Below, one piece after another: positions 26,401-37,176 of a DNA stretch of 64,000 nt. Each line of letters opens with the position of its first letter. Within the stretch, counting starts at the first letter, position 1. The stretch comes from Acanthacorydalis orientalis (Eukaryota; Arthropoda; Insecta; Megaloptera; Corydalidae). Location of the stretch: assembly GCA_034766995.1 (NCBI GenBank), contig CM068313.1, positions 17,599,012 through 17,663,011 on the forward strand. Direction: 5' to 3'. Under the pieces are notes generated by a model. The model did not search any database. It saw nothing but the letters and a program-made list of their open reading frames with translations, and had not been told where the DNA came from. The position numbers and the translations under genes are program-made.

Positions 26401-27548
26401 TTACCAATGTGCATTATGTTTTTGTACAACTAAATTTATAAAATGTTTATGATTTGCATATAATTCCATATCTCTTTCAATATTCATCCATTGAATATTA
26501 AGAGCATCATCACCGGCTTGAAGTATAAATCTACCAACTGAATTTCCTATATCATCATGAAAATTATATACTGCAGTTTCTATCCATGCATTATCAGTAT
26601 TTCGTGGATCATCAACATAGCCACAGTAAATTTCTGTACCATTAGCAAAGAAGTCTTCTATAAGATTTTCCATAGACTTTTTACAATCTATAAATTAATA
26701 CATTTATAAACTGAAATATATTTTTTAATTTAACTCATATCCCCCTCTATGGATTTGCTGGCATAACCAGATGTACTAATAATTATTTTTATTATATATA
26801 CTTTTATAAATTAGCATAAATAAAATAGAAAATACAATTATTTTAACACTAGTATTAAAATTAAGTTTTAATAAATAACAAGGTATTCAAATTTATTGTA
26901 ATGGGATTTAATCTACATAATTGATTCAGTAAATTTACCATCTAATGATTGAAGATAATTACATGCTTCTTCTAAAAATTCACGCTTTAATGTAGTGTTA
27001 ACTTTTTCTCCTGCATCAACCATACCACCCGGTATAGCCCACTGACCATTGTCTTTTCTTTGTATTGCACAAAATTGTAAAATAGGCCTTTAAATTATAA
27101 TTACTAATAATAAAAATTATCTTGAACATTTCTTAACAAAGACTTACATTGATGTTAAATCATTTATTATTTTTATTCCTTCAGAATTTCTCTTCCATCG
27201 TGTCACTACAGGATCTGCTGCATGATTAGGACCCCAACGACCCAAAATTCCTCTTCCACGCAATCCTGTGCGACCCATAGGGTTTATTGGAACATTTGAT
27301 ACTACAGAATACTGGCCTAAATAACTTTTTCTATTGATTTTGTCATTCATTTCATTCCATAATGGTTTAAAATTTGGGTCATTAATATCAGGATCTGCCC
27401 ATAGTTTCCCTTTAATATTTGCTGATGTATATTCTGGTGGATTATAATTTGACCATGAAACATTCCATGGTACACATTCATCAGAAACACATAACCGTTT
27501 TATTTTTCCAAATGGATAAAATAAATCTCGGCATTTAACATGTACCAT
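26401..27548 (-). CDS. NUDT9: ADP-ribose pyrophosphatase (NUDT9-type Nudix hydrolase)
   Basis: Hydrolyses ADP-ribose to AMP and ribose-5-phosphate. Three exons: 27148-27548, 26939-27087, 26401-26687, giving 278 residues. Family-specific stretches are [30 protein letters not shown], the Nudix box [20 protein letters not shown] followed by [21 protein letters not shown] and LQAGDDAL, with C-terminal KHNAHW. The Nudix consensus is GX5EX7REUXEEXGU; here the Gly near its end is replaced, as in other NUDT9 proteins. The first ATG gives [12 protein letters not shown], which aligns with the start of the core, so no mitochondrial presequence is encoded by these exons. An upstream exon could exist. Confidence 0.94.
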
Positions 27549-28059
27549 TTGTATTAATAAATGTTTGATTTGTACTTCTAATAAACTATTTTAGTAATGA
27601 CAAAGAGAGTATTTTAAAACTTTAGTTAATGACAGTTAATACTATAGATACTCTCAAACGTTCAATAAATATAAAACGAAAATACGCTACATAAATATAA
27701 TCACATAATCATTTCATGTGTTCTACCGTACATATAGTTGGTTGGTTTCAAAATATATACCATCATGGATAAAATACTCTCTACACCATAGATAAAGTCC
27801 ATGTACTACGTACTATGAGTCTTTACGAGCATAGATAAAGTATCTGGTATCATAAATAAAAGGTCTGGTACTATGTATATTTGTGCATACTAAACAACCA
27901 TTAAACAACTATGCAACCAGGTTGTGTATCATAGATAATAGTGTATATAAAGAGTAAAAACATGGTAAAAACTTAGTAACAGAAATAGTACTCTAGTTTG
28001 AACAAAAAGTCGTATAGAATAGTATAAAAGTGTTGTGTGTTTAACTCTTATTTAAAGAA
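27549..28059. promoter_or_regulatory. Bidirectional promoter region NUDT9 / NSE2
   Basis: 510 bp between two divergent start codons. Exact CATAGATAAA copies lie at 27787-27796 and 27830-27839; the second extends to the 17-mer CATAGATAAAGTATCTG shared with 21214-21230. Near-copies are CATAAATAAA at 27851 and CATAGATAAT at 27930. All copies here have the same orientation. Confidence 0.55.
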
Positions 28060-28659
28060 ATGGATAAATACGAAAATAAAAGAATAGAAATGTACGATTT
28101 AGCTTTAAATTTAATTAAAACATGTACCTCGAATATACTTTTGAATATAAATGGCGAAGAACAGCAATTTCAATTGCAGATAATTAAAAAACATGTGGAA
28201 TGTTATTGTCACTTGGATATAGAACATGAAAATCATAAATCTATAATGAATTTGACCAGAAATAAATATTCTTTGGAACCAGAATTAAATAATAATGTTG
28301 TTACTGTTTATGATAAACTTTGTAATGAACATTCATTTCCAGAAGTTAATGTCGATACTCATAAATTTATGCAACAATTTAAAAAAAATAGTAAAAATGA
28401 TATTGTAGAAGATTTTTTAATGTCTGATTCATTTATAATTCCAATAGATCCAATTACTAAAAATGCAATTTCTAACCCTGTAAAAAATATTCATTGTGGA
28501 CATATATACGAAAGTGATACTATTAAACATTTAATGAAAAATAAAAAAATCAAGTGTCCTTATGTGGGATGTAGAGCGATAAAATATATAACGTTTTCAG
28601 ATCTTCACGAGGACATCGAATTGAAACAAAAAATTGAAAATATAAGTAAAAACATTTGA
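28060..28659 (+). CDS. NSMCE2: E3 SUMO-protein ligase NSE2 (SMC5/6 complex)
   Basis: Single exon, 199 residues. The C-terminal SP-RING is clear: IPIDPITKNAISNPVKNIHC then GHIYESDTI, and KIKCPYVGC further on. Zinc ligands are Cys146, His148, Cys166 and Cys171, the C-H-C-C set expected of an SP-RING. The N-terminal ~120 residues are helical and charged, as needed to dock on the SMC5 coiled coil. Known role: SUMOylation within the SMC5/6 complex in DNA repair and replication-fork stability. The pattern DPITKNAISNPV...CGHIY distinguishes NSE2 from PIAS proteins and from U-box ligases. It converges on the SAXO gene with 149 bp between coding ends. Confidence 0.92.
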   Translation: MDKYENKRIEMYDLALNLIKTCTSNILLNINGEEQQFQLQIIKKHVECYCHLDIEHENHKSIMNLTRNKYSLEPELNNNVVTVYDKLCNEHSFPEVNVDTHKFMQQFKKNSKNDIVEDFLMSDSFIIPIDPITKNAISNPVKNIHCGHIYESDTIKHLMKNKKIKCPYVGCRAIKYITFSDLHEDIELKQKIENISKNI

Positions 28660-28751
28660 ATTATTGTAGAAACATTTATTTTTAGTATAGTTATTAATAA
28701 TAGGCTAACGTGTTTTAATGTAATTGTAAATTTTTCCTAAATATTTTCATG

Positions 28752-28786
28752 AATAAATGCTATACATTTTTATTTTATTTTTTATT
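28752..28786. terminator. Interleaved poly(A) signals of NSE2 and the SAXO gene
   Basis: AATAAA at 28752-28757 (+) serves NSE2. TTTATT at 28768-28773 and 28781-28786 gives AATAAA on the - strand for the SAXO gene. Confidence 0.6.
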
Positions 28787-28808
28787 ATTTACAATATAAA
28801 AAATAACT

Positions 28809-30299
28809 TCAGTTTACAGTAACAAGGTTCTGGTTAGATTGGTCAGGATATGTACAGTAACAATCATTTACATTACAGGTATGAAAAGAATTATCTGGTA
28901 TAAAATCACCAGGTGCTTTATAACTTAAGTGATATATTGTATTTGATTCTACTTTTTGAGTTGGTGTTGAATATGGAGACTTTGCTGCCCATGGTAAAAA
29001 TTCTTTCTTTTGTGGTTCCCATGGTAAATAACTTAGTTTTTGTGTTGTATAATTTTCTATTCTTCCGTCCGATTTTGGTAACATATGTGTTGGCAAAATT
29101 GGTCCCACGCGACTTGTATTGCAAGGAGGTAAAAATGATAATTTATTAATTGTTTTCTTTTCTAATGGTTGTGTACTTGTACATAAACTATCTCCAGGCA
29201 TTATTTGACCTGTTTTACTATATGGTTTTGGTACATAATCATGTTTTTGAGTAGTTATATCTTGCATTGGGCCTTGACCAAGTAAAGTATGATTGTTTGG
29301 AAATATTGGACTAGTACGTTCAATGCATCGCCAACCCGGAAAGGACATTTTTTGTATAGTATTATTTTCCATTCTTTGTGTACTCAATGAGATATGATTT
29401 GAAGGTTTGATTGGTGATGGTCTTTCGCCATTAGTTTCTAAATAACTTTTCCGATATATAGTATCAGTTTCAAAACATGGACCAGCACAAAAAATATTTT
29501 GATCTCCGAGAGGTATTATAGGAGGTCGTCGGCCATTGACATTGATATTCAGATAACTGTTATTATGAATTGTATTGTGTTCCATTTTTATTGTTGGTTT
29601 AATGTATGGAGATTTAATAGCCCATGGTAAAAATTCTTTTTTTTGTAATTCCCAAGGCAAATAACTTAATTTTTGAACTGTTTTATTTTCAATTATTCCT
29701 TCACTTCTAGGTATCATGTGCGATGGAAAAATTGGTTTAACGGTATCGTTGATATTATGAGGTAAATAAGATAATCTATTAGTAGTTTTATCTTCAAGAT
29801 TCATTTTGCTTGTAGTCAAATTTTGTGGTGGTCGTATTTCATTAGCTTTTGAGTATGGTTTTGGTACATAATCATGTTTTTGTGTAGTAATATCTTGAAT
29901 AGGGCCATCACCAGATAAAGCATGATTTTTAGGTAATATTGGACCGACTGGTATAATACTTGTCCAACCTGGATATGACATTTTTTGAATTGTATTAGAC
30001 GATATTTTACCTGTACCAGATTGAAGAGAACATTTTGCTATTATTGGTTCTGTTTTTTGCATTGGAATAGGTAAATAAGACTTTTTATAGATTGTTTCAT
30101 CTGCAAATGGTTGTTCAGGATATTGAAAAGGTTTTCGTGGTGCAAAAGATGTTACAACTTTCGGTTGAACATATTTGTATTTCACAATTCCATTACACTG
30201 ACAAGAATTAGGATAATTGTTTTCAATTTTTTCACTTTCTGGAAGTTGTCTTGAATTTGAATTTAAATAATTTTGTTGTGGATTAACAATGATCGACAT
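28809..30299 (-). CDS. SAXO1/2-like stabiliser of axonemal microtubules
   Basis: Single exon, 496 residues, start ATG at 30299. It is built of about a dozen modules of the form [D/E]xxTxxxxSY[L/V]P separated by 25-35 residues. Examples are DETIYKKSYLP, SNTIQKMSYPGW, DITTQKHDYVPKPYSK, ENKTVQKLSYLPW and ESNTIYHLSYK. An N-terminal Cys-containing CQC segment precedes them. This is the arrangement of SAXO (FAM154) and related microtubule-inner or -stabilising proteins of cilia and sperm flagella (family knowledge). Residues about 67-250 and 278-461 are copies of one another at a constant offset of 211 residues. A candidate RFX X-box lies about 100 bp 5' of the start. I cannot say whether it is the SAXO1 or SAXO2 orthologue. 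Confidence 0.85.
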   Translation of the reverse strand: MSIIVNPQQNYLNSNSRQLPESEKIENNYPNSCQCNGIVKYKYVQPKVVTSFAPRKPFQYPEQPFADETIYKKSYLPIPMQKTEPIIAKCSLQSGTGKISSNTIQKMSYPGWTSIIPVGPILPKNHALSGDGPIQDITTQKHDYVPKPYSKANEIRPPQNLTTSKMNLEDKTTNRLSYLPHNINDTVKPIFPSHMIPRSEGIIENKTVQKLSYLPWELQKKEFLPWAIKSPYIKPTIKMEHNTIHNNSYLNINVNGRRPPIIPLGDQNIFCAGPCFETDTIYRKSYLETNGERPSPIKPSNHISLSTQRMENNTIQKMSFPGWRCIERTSPIFPNNHTLLGQGPMQDITTQKHDYVPKPYSKTGQIMPGDSLCTSTQPLEKKTINKLSFLPPCNTSRVGPILPTHMLPKSDGRIENYTTQKLSYLPWEPQKKEFLPWAAKSPYSTPTQKVESNTIYHLSYKAPGDFIPDNSFHTCNVNDCYCTYPDQSNQNLVTVN

Positions 30300-30400
30300 T
30301 TTATTTTAATAATTACAATATTCTAATATCAACCAAGTTACTATAAAATTTCTTAGAAAATCTTTGTAAAACTGAAATGATTACATGTTTTTGTTTCTAT

Positions 30401-30414
30401 GTTGCTATGATATT
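30401..30414 (-). promoter_or_regulatory. Candidate RFX X-box of the SAXO gene
   Basis: On the - strand, AATATCATAGCAAC matches the X-box consensus RYYNYYATRRNRAC at 13 of 14 positions (position 2 differs). It lies 102-115 bp 5' of the start codon, the usual place for X-boxes of ciliary genes. Confidence 0.45.
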
Positions 30415-31104
30415 TTGGAAAGCCTTCTTTAAAATTTTTATTTTATATATTCATGTACACATAATATATAAGGATATAAAATTTTAGACAAAAATTTTTA
30501 TAAAAAGAACAATTTATTTAAAATAGAAAACATGATTTTTACACTATTTACATTTTAATAATTTAGTGGCAATAATTGCCCAAGTCAATCTTTTTATAAT
30601 AGTTTATTATTTAAAATAATATACATCATTAAACTTATTCTAATTACATTTTCAGTGATATTATATACTCCATTACAAATTTTATAGTATAAATTTAAAG
30701 CAGTACAATTTTTTACTTGTTTTCATAAATTTATAATTTTTTAATATCTTTTAAAAATATGTTTAATATATATATATATATATATATAAACACATACACA
30801 TACACAGTCTCTCTCACACACACATAAACAATACAATACATTTAAAATTTACAATTAAAAAATTAAATTTACTACTAATAATGTAGTATATAATATTTAT
30901 ACATTCGATATTCTTAGAAGTTTACTAATGACATTTGATAAAAAAATAGTTTACATGTACACTGAAATATCTACTTTAATTTACACATACAATATATTAA
31001 CTTTTATGTTAAAATAATTTACATGTCCAATTTCATAAATGCATTTTTTTATTAATTGACAAACACATTATTAGCCAGTCTTCACATACAAAACATGAAT
31101 GTAT

Positions 31105-31465
31105 TCAGGTTGAAAAGATGCAAGGAATATGTTGCACAGCTATTTGTTTTTCAGTGATGCACTGCTCCTTGCAATTGTATTCCGTGACATGGACATTTTC
31201 TTTTGTCACAGAAGTATGGTACGAATGGACTGACAAGTGATTGCTGGTTACACCTAAATTGTTACAAACAAACCATATTAAAAGAAGTTCAAGATGATTT
31301 ACTTCTTCACAGATGTAATTTGGTAAGACTTCATGTGAAATACAAAGAATGAATCCAGTTTCAGTTTTGATAAAGAAAATACAACCAATGTCTCCTATGA
31401 ATATTCGTATACTTAAAAATGCAGAGGCAGATTGGTTTCCATTAATATTAATATAATGATACCTA
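31105..31465 (-). CDS. Orphan reading frame, possible terminal exon
   Basis: About 120 codons open on the - strand, from a good acceptor (TTTTTGTTTAG, exon from 31456 if used) to a TGA at 31105. Base composition is more coding-like than the flanks, with mixed residues (SIRIFIGDIGCIFFIK, LELLLIWFVCNNLG, NVHVTEYNCKEQC). I do not recognise a family. Its reading phase does not fit any exon of the RS-rich gene upstream, and no partner exon was found in 31500-35500. It could be a terminal exon of an unknown gene, a conserved UTR or a relic. Confidence 0.3.
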
Positions 31466-32822
31466 AACAAAAATACTTAATGAAAAGTAAATTCAAACAT
31501 TCAAGTCTTGAACTGATCTGACTCTGTTAACAAATTTATAAAATCACATTTTTTTTTACAAGTCTATGAATATAGTTGTGTATATTTAAAACACACACAT
31601 TCATACAAATACCACTTCTATATACTGGTGACAAAAATGAAATAAATATTTTTGTACTATATGAATCCTTAGTAAAATACTATTCAATCAATGAATTTAC
31701 TTGATATTTTCTGTTTTCCAAATAAAATATTTTAAAATTCATATATATTAAAATGTTAAACTGAAAAACATAATTTCAGAAATGAAATGTCTAACATTAT
31801 TTAATACAATTATCATACATTGTATAGTCTGTATTTTACTAATTACTTTTCAATTATAAATTTGCTTTATTAATGATTATAAAAACATTGAAATCACTCA
31901 TACATATAATCGTATTTCAATAAACTTAAATAATTAAAATCTTTCATTTCATCTCTTAAGTTTTTTTTATTGTTTACCATTATAAATGGAAATTAAAATG
32001 TTTGTCAACAAACAATAATTGAGTGAAAATTTTATTTATATAATCATCGGCATTCAAAAATATAATCGTAAAACAATTACAGTAATTTAAATATATATTA
32101 GATTTTGTTTCATATATTGAAAAATAAACCAGTTTACCTTTAAAAATTTCATTCATATAAATTTCCAGATATATAAACATACTATACACACACAAACATT
32201 ACATTTTTAAGAAAGTGTCGAAATTACTTTTTTATTCTGACATTATATTATAATAAAATTCGATCAATATTTAAAATATATCGACATACGTTTTATGTAC
32301 TAAAAATAATACTTGTAAAATTATTCATTGTACACATGTACATATGCATTTATAATTATATGAATGTTTATCTGCATATATATATATATATATACATATA
32401 CACACACACAAAACAGACAAATAATTAAAATGTTTTCTCCTACTAAAAATATATTTATTTAAAAAATGATCAACCTGCACCCCCCATGTACATTATATGC
32501 TCTTTTCTTTCCAAACATTTGTGTAAAAACTACATATTGATGCCAAAAAAAATTATTGACAATATATTTAAAAAATATAATAAATTACTATTGTACACAA
32601 CATTGAATTAAGCACCGATGAAACTTAACATATTAATTTCATATCAGGATGATTCCAAATTAGTGTAACCTAGAAGTAGAATTTAATTTTTGAATGTTTC
32701 ATATGAAATTGCGAGCATTGAATATTTTATATTTCTGATTTCATACAAAATTGCTGGGTGGATTCAGGTTAATTAAGAATAAGACAGTCATAAATGAATT
32801 TCTAATTTGTCAAAATTTGCAG

Positions 32823-32823
<1 letters not shown>

Positions 32824-32870
<47 letters not shown>
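32824..32870. repeat. (TA)n microsatellite
   Basis: 47 bp of pure TA. Confidence 0.95.
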
Positions 32871-32872
<2 letters not shown>

Positions 32873-35114
32873 CAAAGATACATACATACAAATACATACT
32901 TGTACACAATATACAAATGCACACAAATAATATAACATATACTACTAAAGACAACATAACATTTTGAGATTACTTTAAGTTGATTAAAATATACACATGT
33001 ATTATTTCATATATTTTTTTATATAAAAAATGTTATTTACAATAAATCTACTATTGCTTAAAAATAAAATTTTAGTGGAAAGTATAATTTGAAAAAAAAT
33101 AATTAAAACTATAAATAAAAAAATATGTGGTTTTATTAATATAAGTTAATAAATAAAATATTAACAAAGGACTACTATTTGAACAAATATTTTAAAGTAT
33201 ACTTTTTAAGTAACTTGGCTTGTAATTTATAATCAATTATAATATTTTAAATCTCTTTTACAATTGTCTAATAACAAATTTTATTTCAAGGATGTGTACT
33301 CTTACAATAACAAAATTTTATTATTTCTTCATTAAAAGCCGATAATTTTATATATGTACAGTATTAGTTAAAAATGGTATGTTTATACTATTTTCAATAC
33401 ATACAATTATAAATGTAAACAAACTAAATAAGATTTAACTTGAAAAATTTAATTGATAATATATCAATAGTTAAAAAAAATTTAAATATTTCAGATAAAG
33501 ATGAAAAATAATTTTTGTTTTCTTAAAATTACATAAATACATATGCATATTTATATTTGCGTGCAAGTACATATATACATAATACACATTCAAGCAGACA
33601 CACATCTTCATATATGAATAAATTTATTCATTCATATTCTTATGACTTTTGTTGTGGTTCAGAAGATATAGCATTCTTTTATAGTTTATTTGCAAAAATG
33701 TTACAAATCTAATATTACAGAGCATCAAAAAACAATTTTTATATACTGAAGGTTGATTTACATGGTATAATTTTTTTTCCCAAAACAATTACCAAACACA
33801 TCAAAAAGTAGGTGTTTGTTCTATATGTTAGTAAATCATAAATTTCCACTTCTATAGCAGTTTTGTTTAAATAGTGAAATGTTGGTTTCATTTCTCATTA
33901 GGTGATGTCAGCAATAAACAAAAGTTTTGCATATAATAACGAATATGTAAAATTAAAAAAAAATATACCTATTAATAGTGTATTTATATACATTTTGATG
34001 CTTTGTTTTAAATACATTTTTTGTGTATTTCATTTTTACACACTCATTTGTATTTTGTATATTCACCCAAAATAAAGTTAATCAAGTTTATAACAATAAG
34101 ATTTGCTTCTTATAAACCTTATCACTCTAAAACTGTATTTATTACTTGAGCCAAGTAAAAAATTTACAATTTATAAAATTAATAATACTTTGTAACATAA
34201 AATAATTCAAATTGTGATTAAAATACTTTTATTCAGTTCAAATAATATATTAAAAAAATTAATTCTTCTCAACACTTATGAACTTTTTTCAATTTGAATA
34301 TTTAATATAAATTACTATACCAATATTAAAAAAATACAATGTAAATAAAAAGAATTACAAATTAAAGAAAAATCTACAATCAGATATTATTTTTAAATAC
34401 ACAGCCATTTTTAAATAAAAAATATATAAAAATCTTTAAATGATATATTCAAGTTTTGCACTGCTGAGAAGATATTCTATATACCTTGCAAATAAGTGGC
34501 AAATTAATATATAATTTTTGTAATGATTAAATATAATATAAATTATGTTACTGTTAATAAAATGTATACATAAATACACAAAGTTATAAGTATAAAAAAA
34601 ATTCAATATATAAACATGACTGTATGTATTTACAAATTACATAATATTAAAAAAATAATAGAAATTTATTGATTATACAATAAACTTATAACTTCTAATA
34701 ACATCAAAAATGAACTGTTTTAAAACTTTATTTAAAAAAGTACTTTAATATATACTGGTATGTATGCGAACATACAAACAAATATTAACATTCAAATTAC
34801 AAACTTTTTTTAATGAAAAAATTACAATTATGTATGTACACAAAAATTATGTATGAACCAAAAATATTATATAATAATATGAAAAATTTATTATAAAATT
34901 CAAAAAAAAAAAAAAAAATGAAATCAATGATTGCTGAAAATAACCAGAAGTTTTTATTGATATTTTAGTTATATGAACTGAATTTACCAACACTCATAAG
35001 CAAAAAAAATGTTAGTAATTATGTACATACACATGAACAATGTAATGAAAAAAGAACATTTATGAAAATTCTTGCATATATATACACTCTTTTATAAGAA
35101 CACCCAGATAGATT

Positions 35115-35147
<33 letters not shown>

Positions 35148-35512
35148 TTGTATGTATGTATGCACATATTGCAGTAACATTTCAATAAAAAAATAAACAA
35201 TTTCTCATGTCTCGACACAAAATAAATTCAGTCAAAGATGTAAATGTCTATAAAATCAAATAATTATAAATATTACAATCAATTTTAATAATTTTTATAC
35301 ACATTTACACAAGAAGAATTAGAATCACTCTCACATTGTTAAAATGTACATTAGAATACAATTGATATAATATAACTGAGTTTTAATAACAGTCATATAC
35401 TAATATATGCATCATTAATCCTCAAAATACATTTCATTATAAATAACAAAATACAATAATTTATAATAACAACCAAGTAACAATTAAGTAATCTATTAAA
35501 GAATAATTGTTG

Positions 35513-37144
35513 CTAATACACAATCTGGAAGTTTTTTTTTTGTTCCTGAAACATAAATCTCCAAATCTATTGTATTATCATGAACAAAATATTAGCAATT
35601 AAAACAGCATTATTTTATTTACAAAAATAATATATGTGTATATATACTGTACCTGTAAGTTTATACGTTTTTTTCTATTTCCGCGCACATGATTTCGTTT
35701 TCGTTCAGCTGGTGATATATGAATGAGTTCTTCATTTAGATTGGCATTAATTTCTTTACAGTAAGGACTTAAAAAAGATTCTTCTTTTGATATTTGAAGT
35801 TCATCTTCAGGTAAACCAAGTCTTAAACGAACTGGCAACTTTACTTCGTGTTTTGAAACTAAAAAATATTAAAAATGTAAATATTTATGTACTTTTTTTA
35901 CATACTTACTAACAAATCATTATAGAATTTAATTGTTAAATTTAATACAACTTCAATTTCAATCGAACTTTAAAATTATTTGTTTTTAATTAAACTAAAT
36001 AATAATCTCAAACAGGATATGTTAGTATTGTATCAGGCCAACCTTTAGTAAGGGTAGTAGACAAAGATTTTGACGGTACGAGTGACTGTGAATGGGATTT
36101 CTTCAAAACCAGCACACGTCTTTCTGATAGGGTACCTGTACCATATCAATTAACTTTAGGTTATAAGAAATTATTGGCACAGACATATGAAAAAGATATT
36201 TACAAATAATGAAAATTTATCCAATATTTTTTTATGAAATATTACAACTTAGTTTATTAAATATATATGTATTGATATTTTAATGTAAAATTGTAACAAC
36301 GAGAAGAAAGAAATGAAAAAGTTTATATTATTACTGTTTTAATTTTTTTTCATGCCAAACAAATGACTGACAACCTCTCATTAAAATGTTTTATTAATAT
36401 AGAATTTTATTTGAAAAATTCAAAATATAATGTTAATTTATCTAACAGACAATTATAAGTCCCAGATTACAACAACAGATTATGGAAAAAAACAAAAGGC
36501 AGCTCCATAACCATTCTAATTTACAAAAATTAACAATACTATATTTTTATAGAATACTTATTAAAACACATTAAAAATTCTCATTTATCTTAATTATTAC
36601 ATAATGAAGATAATAATTACATTTGATAACTGTAGTTTTTATTCTTTATAATCTAATAAAATAGTTATAATTGCAAATTCCAGTATTCACTATAGGATTC
36701 TATGCTAACTGAAAAAATAGTAATAAATAACTGCTATAATAATTATAGGTTAAATGAAATACTAATTATCATCACAATTCACTTTTTATAATGTAATAAA
36801 TTTTAAAATTTAGAAATATAGTTAAACAATTATTAATTGAAATAATAAATAGAGATATAGTATAAATTATATATAATTTTATCATTATAATGATTCAATG
36901 TTCCAACTTTGAATTGTTGATACGAAAAAAGTACATTTTTTTTGTCATTAATTTGAAAAAGATGATCTACTAATAATATTCTTACATATTAATAAGATAG
37001 ATATTAATAATAAAACAATAATTAAAGTAAGTAAATGAATACGTTTTTACTTTGTTATGAATATAAAAAGTTTGGAAAATAATTCATTATCACAGTCAGC
37101 AGAAACATGTGTGTGTGTAGTGTGTGTGTGTATGTATGTGTGTG

Positions 37145-37176
<32 letters not shown>

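Larger units (their letters stand above)
30300..35512. other. Gene-poor stretch between the SAXO gene and the RS-rich gene
   Basis: 5.2 kb of A+T-rich DNA with TA runs near 30768-30789, 32380-32400, 32824-32870 and 35118-35136. The only protein-like segment is at 31105-31465. The right end should be 3' UTR of the RS-rich gene. No RNA gene or transposon was recognised. Confidence 0.6.

Noticed and set aside
28913..29149. Frame on the + strand inside the SAXO gene
   Set aside because: Shadow of the repetitive coding strand.
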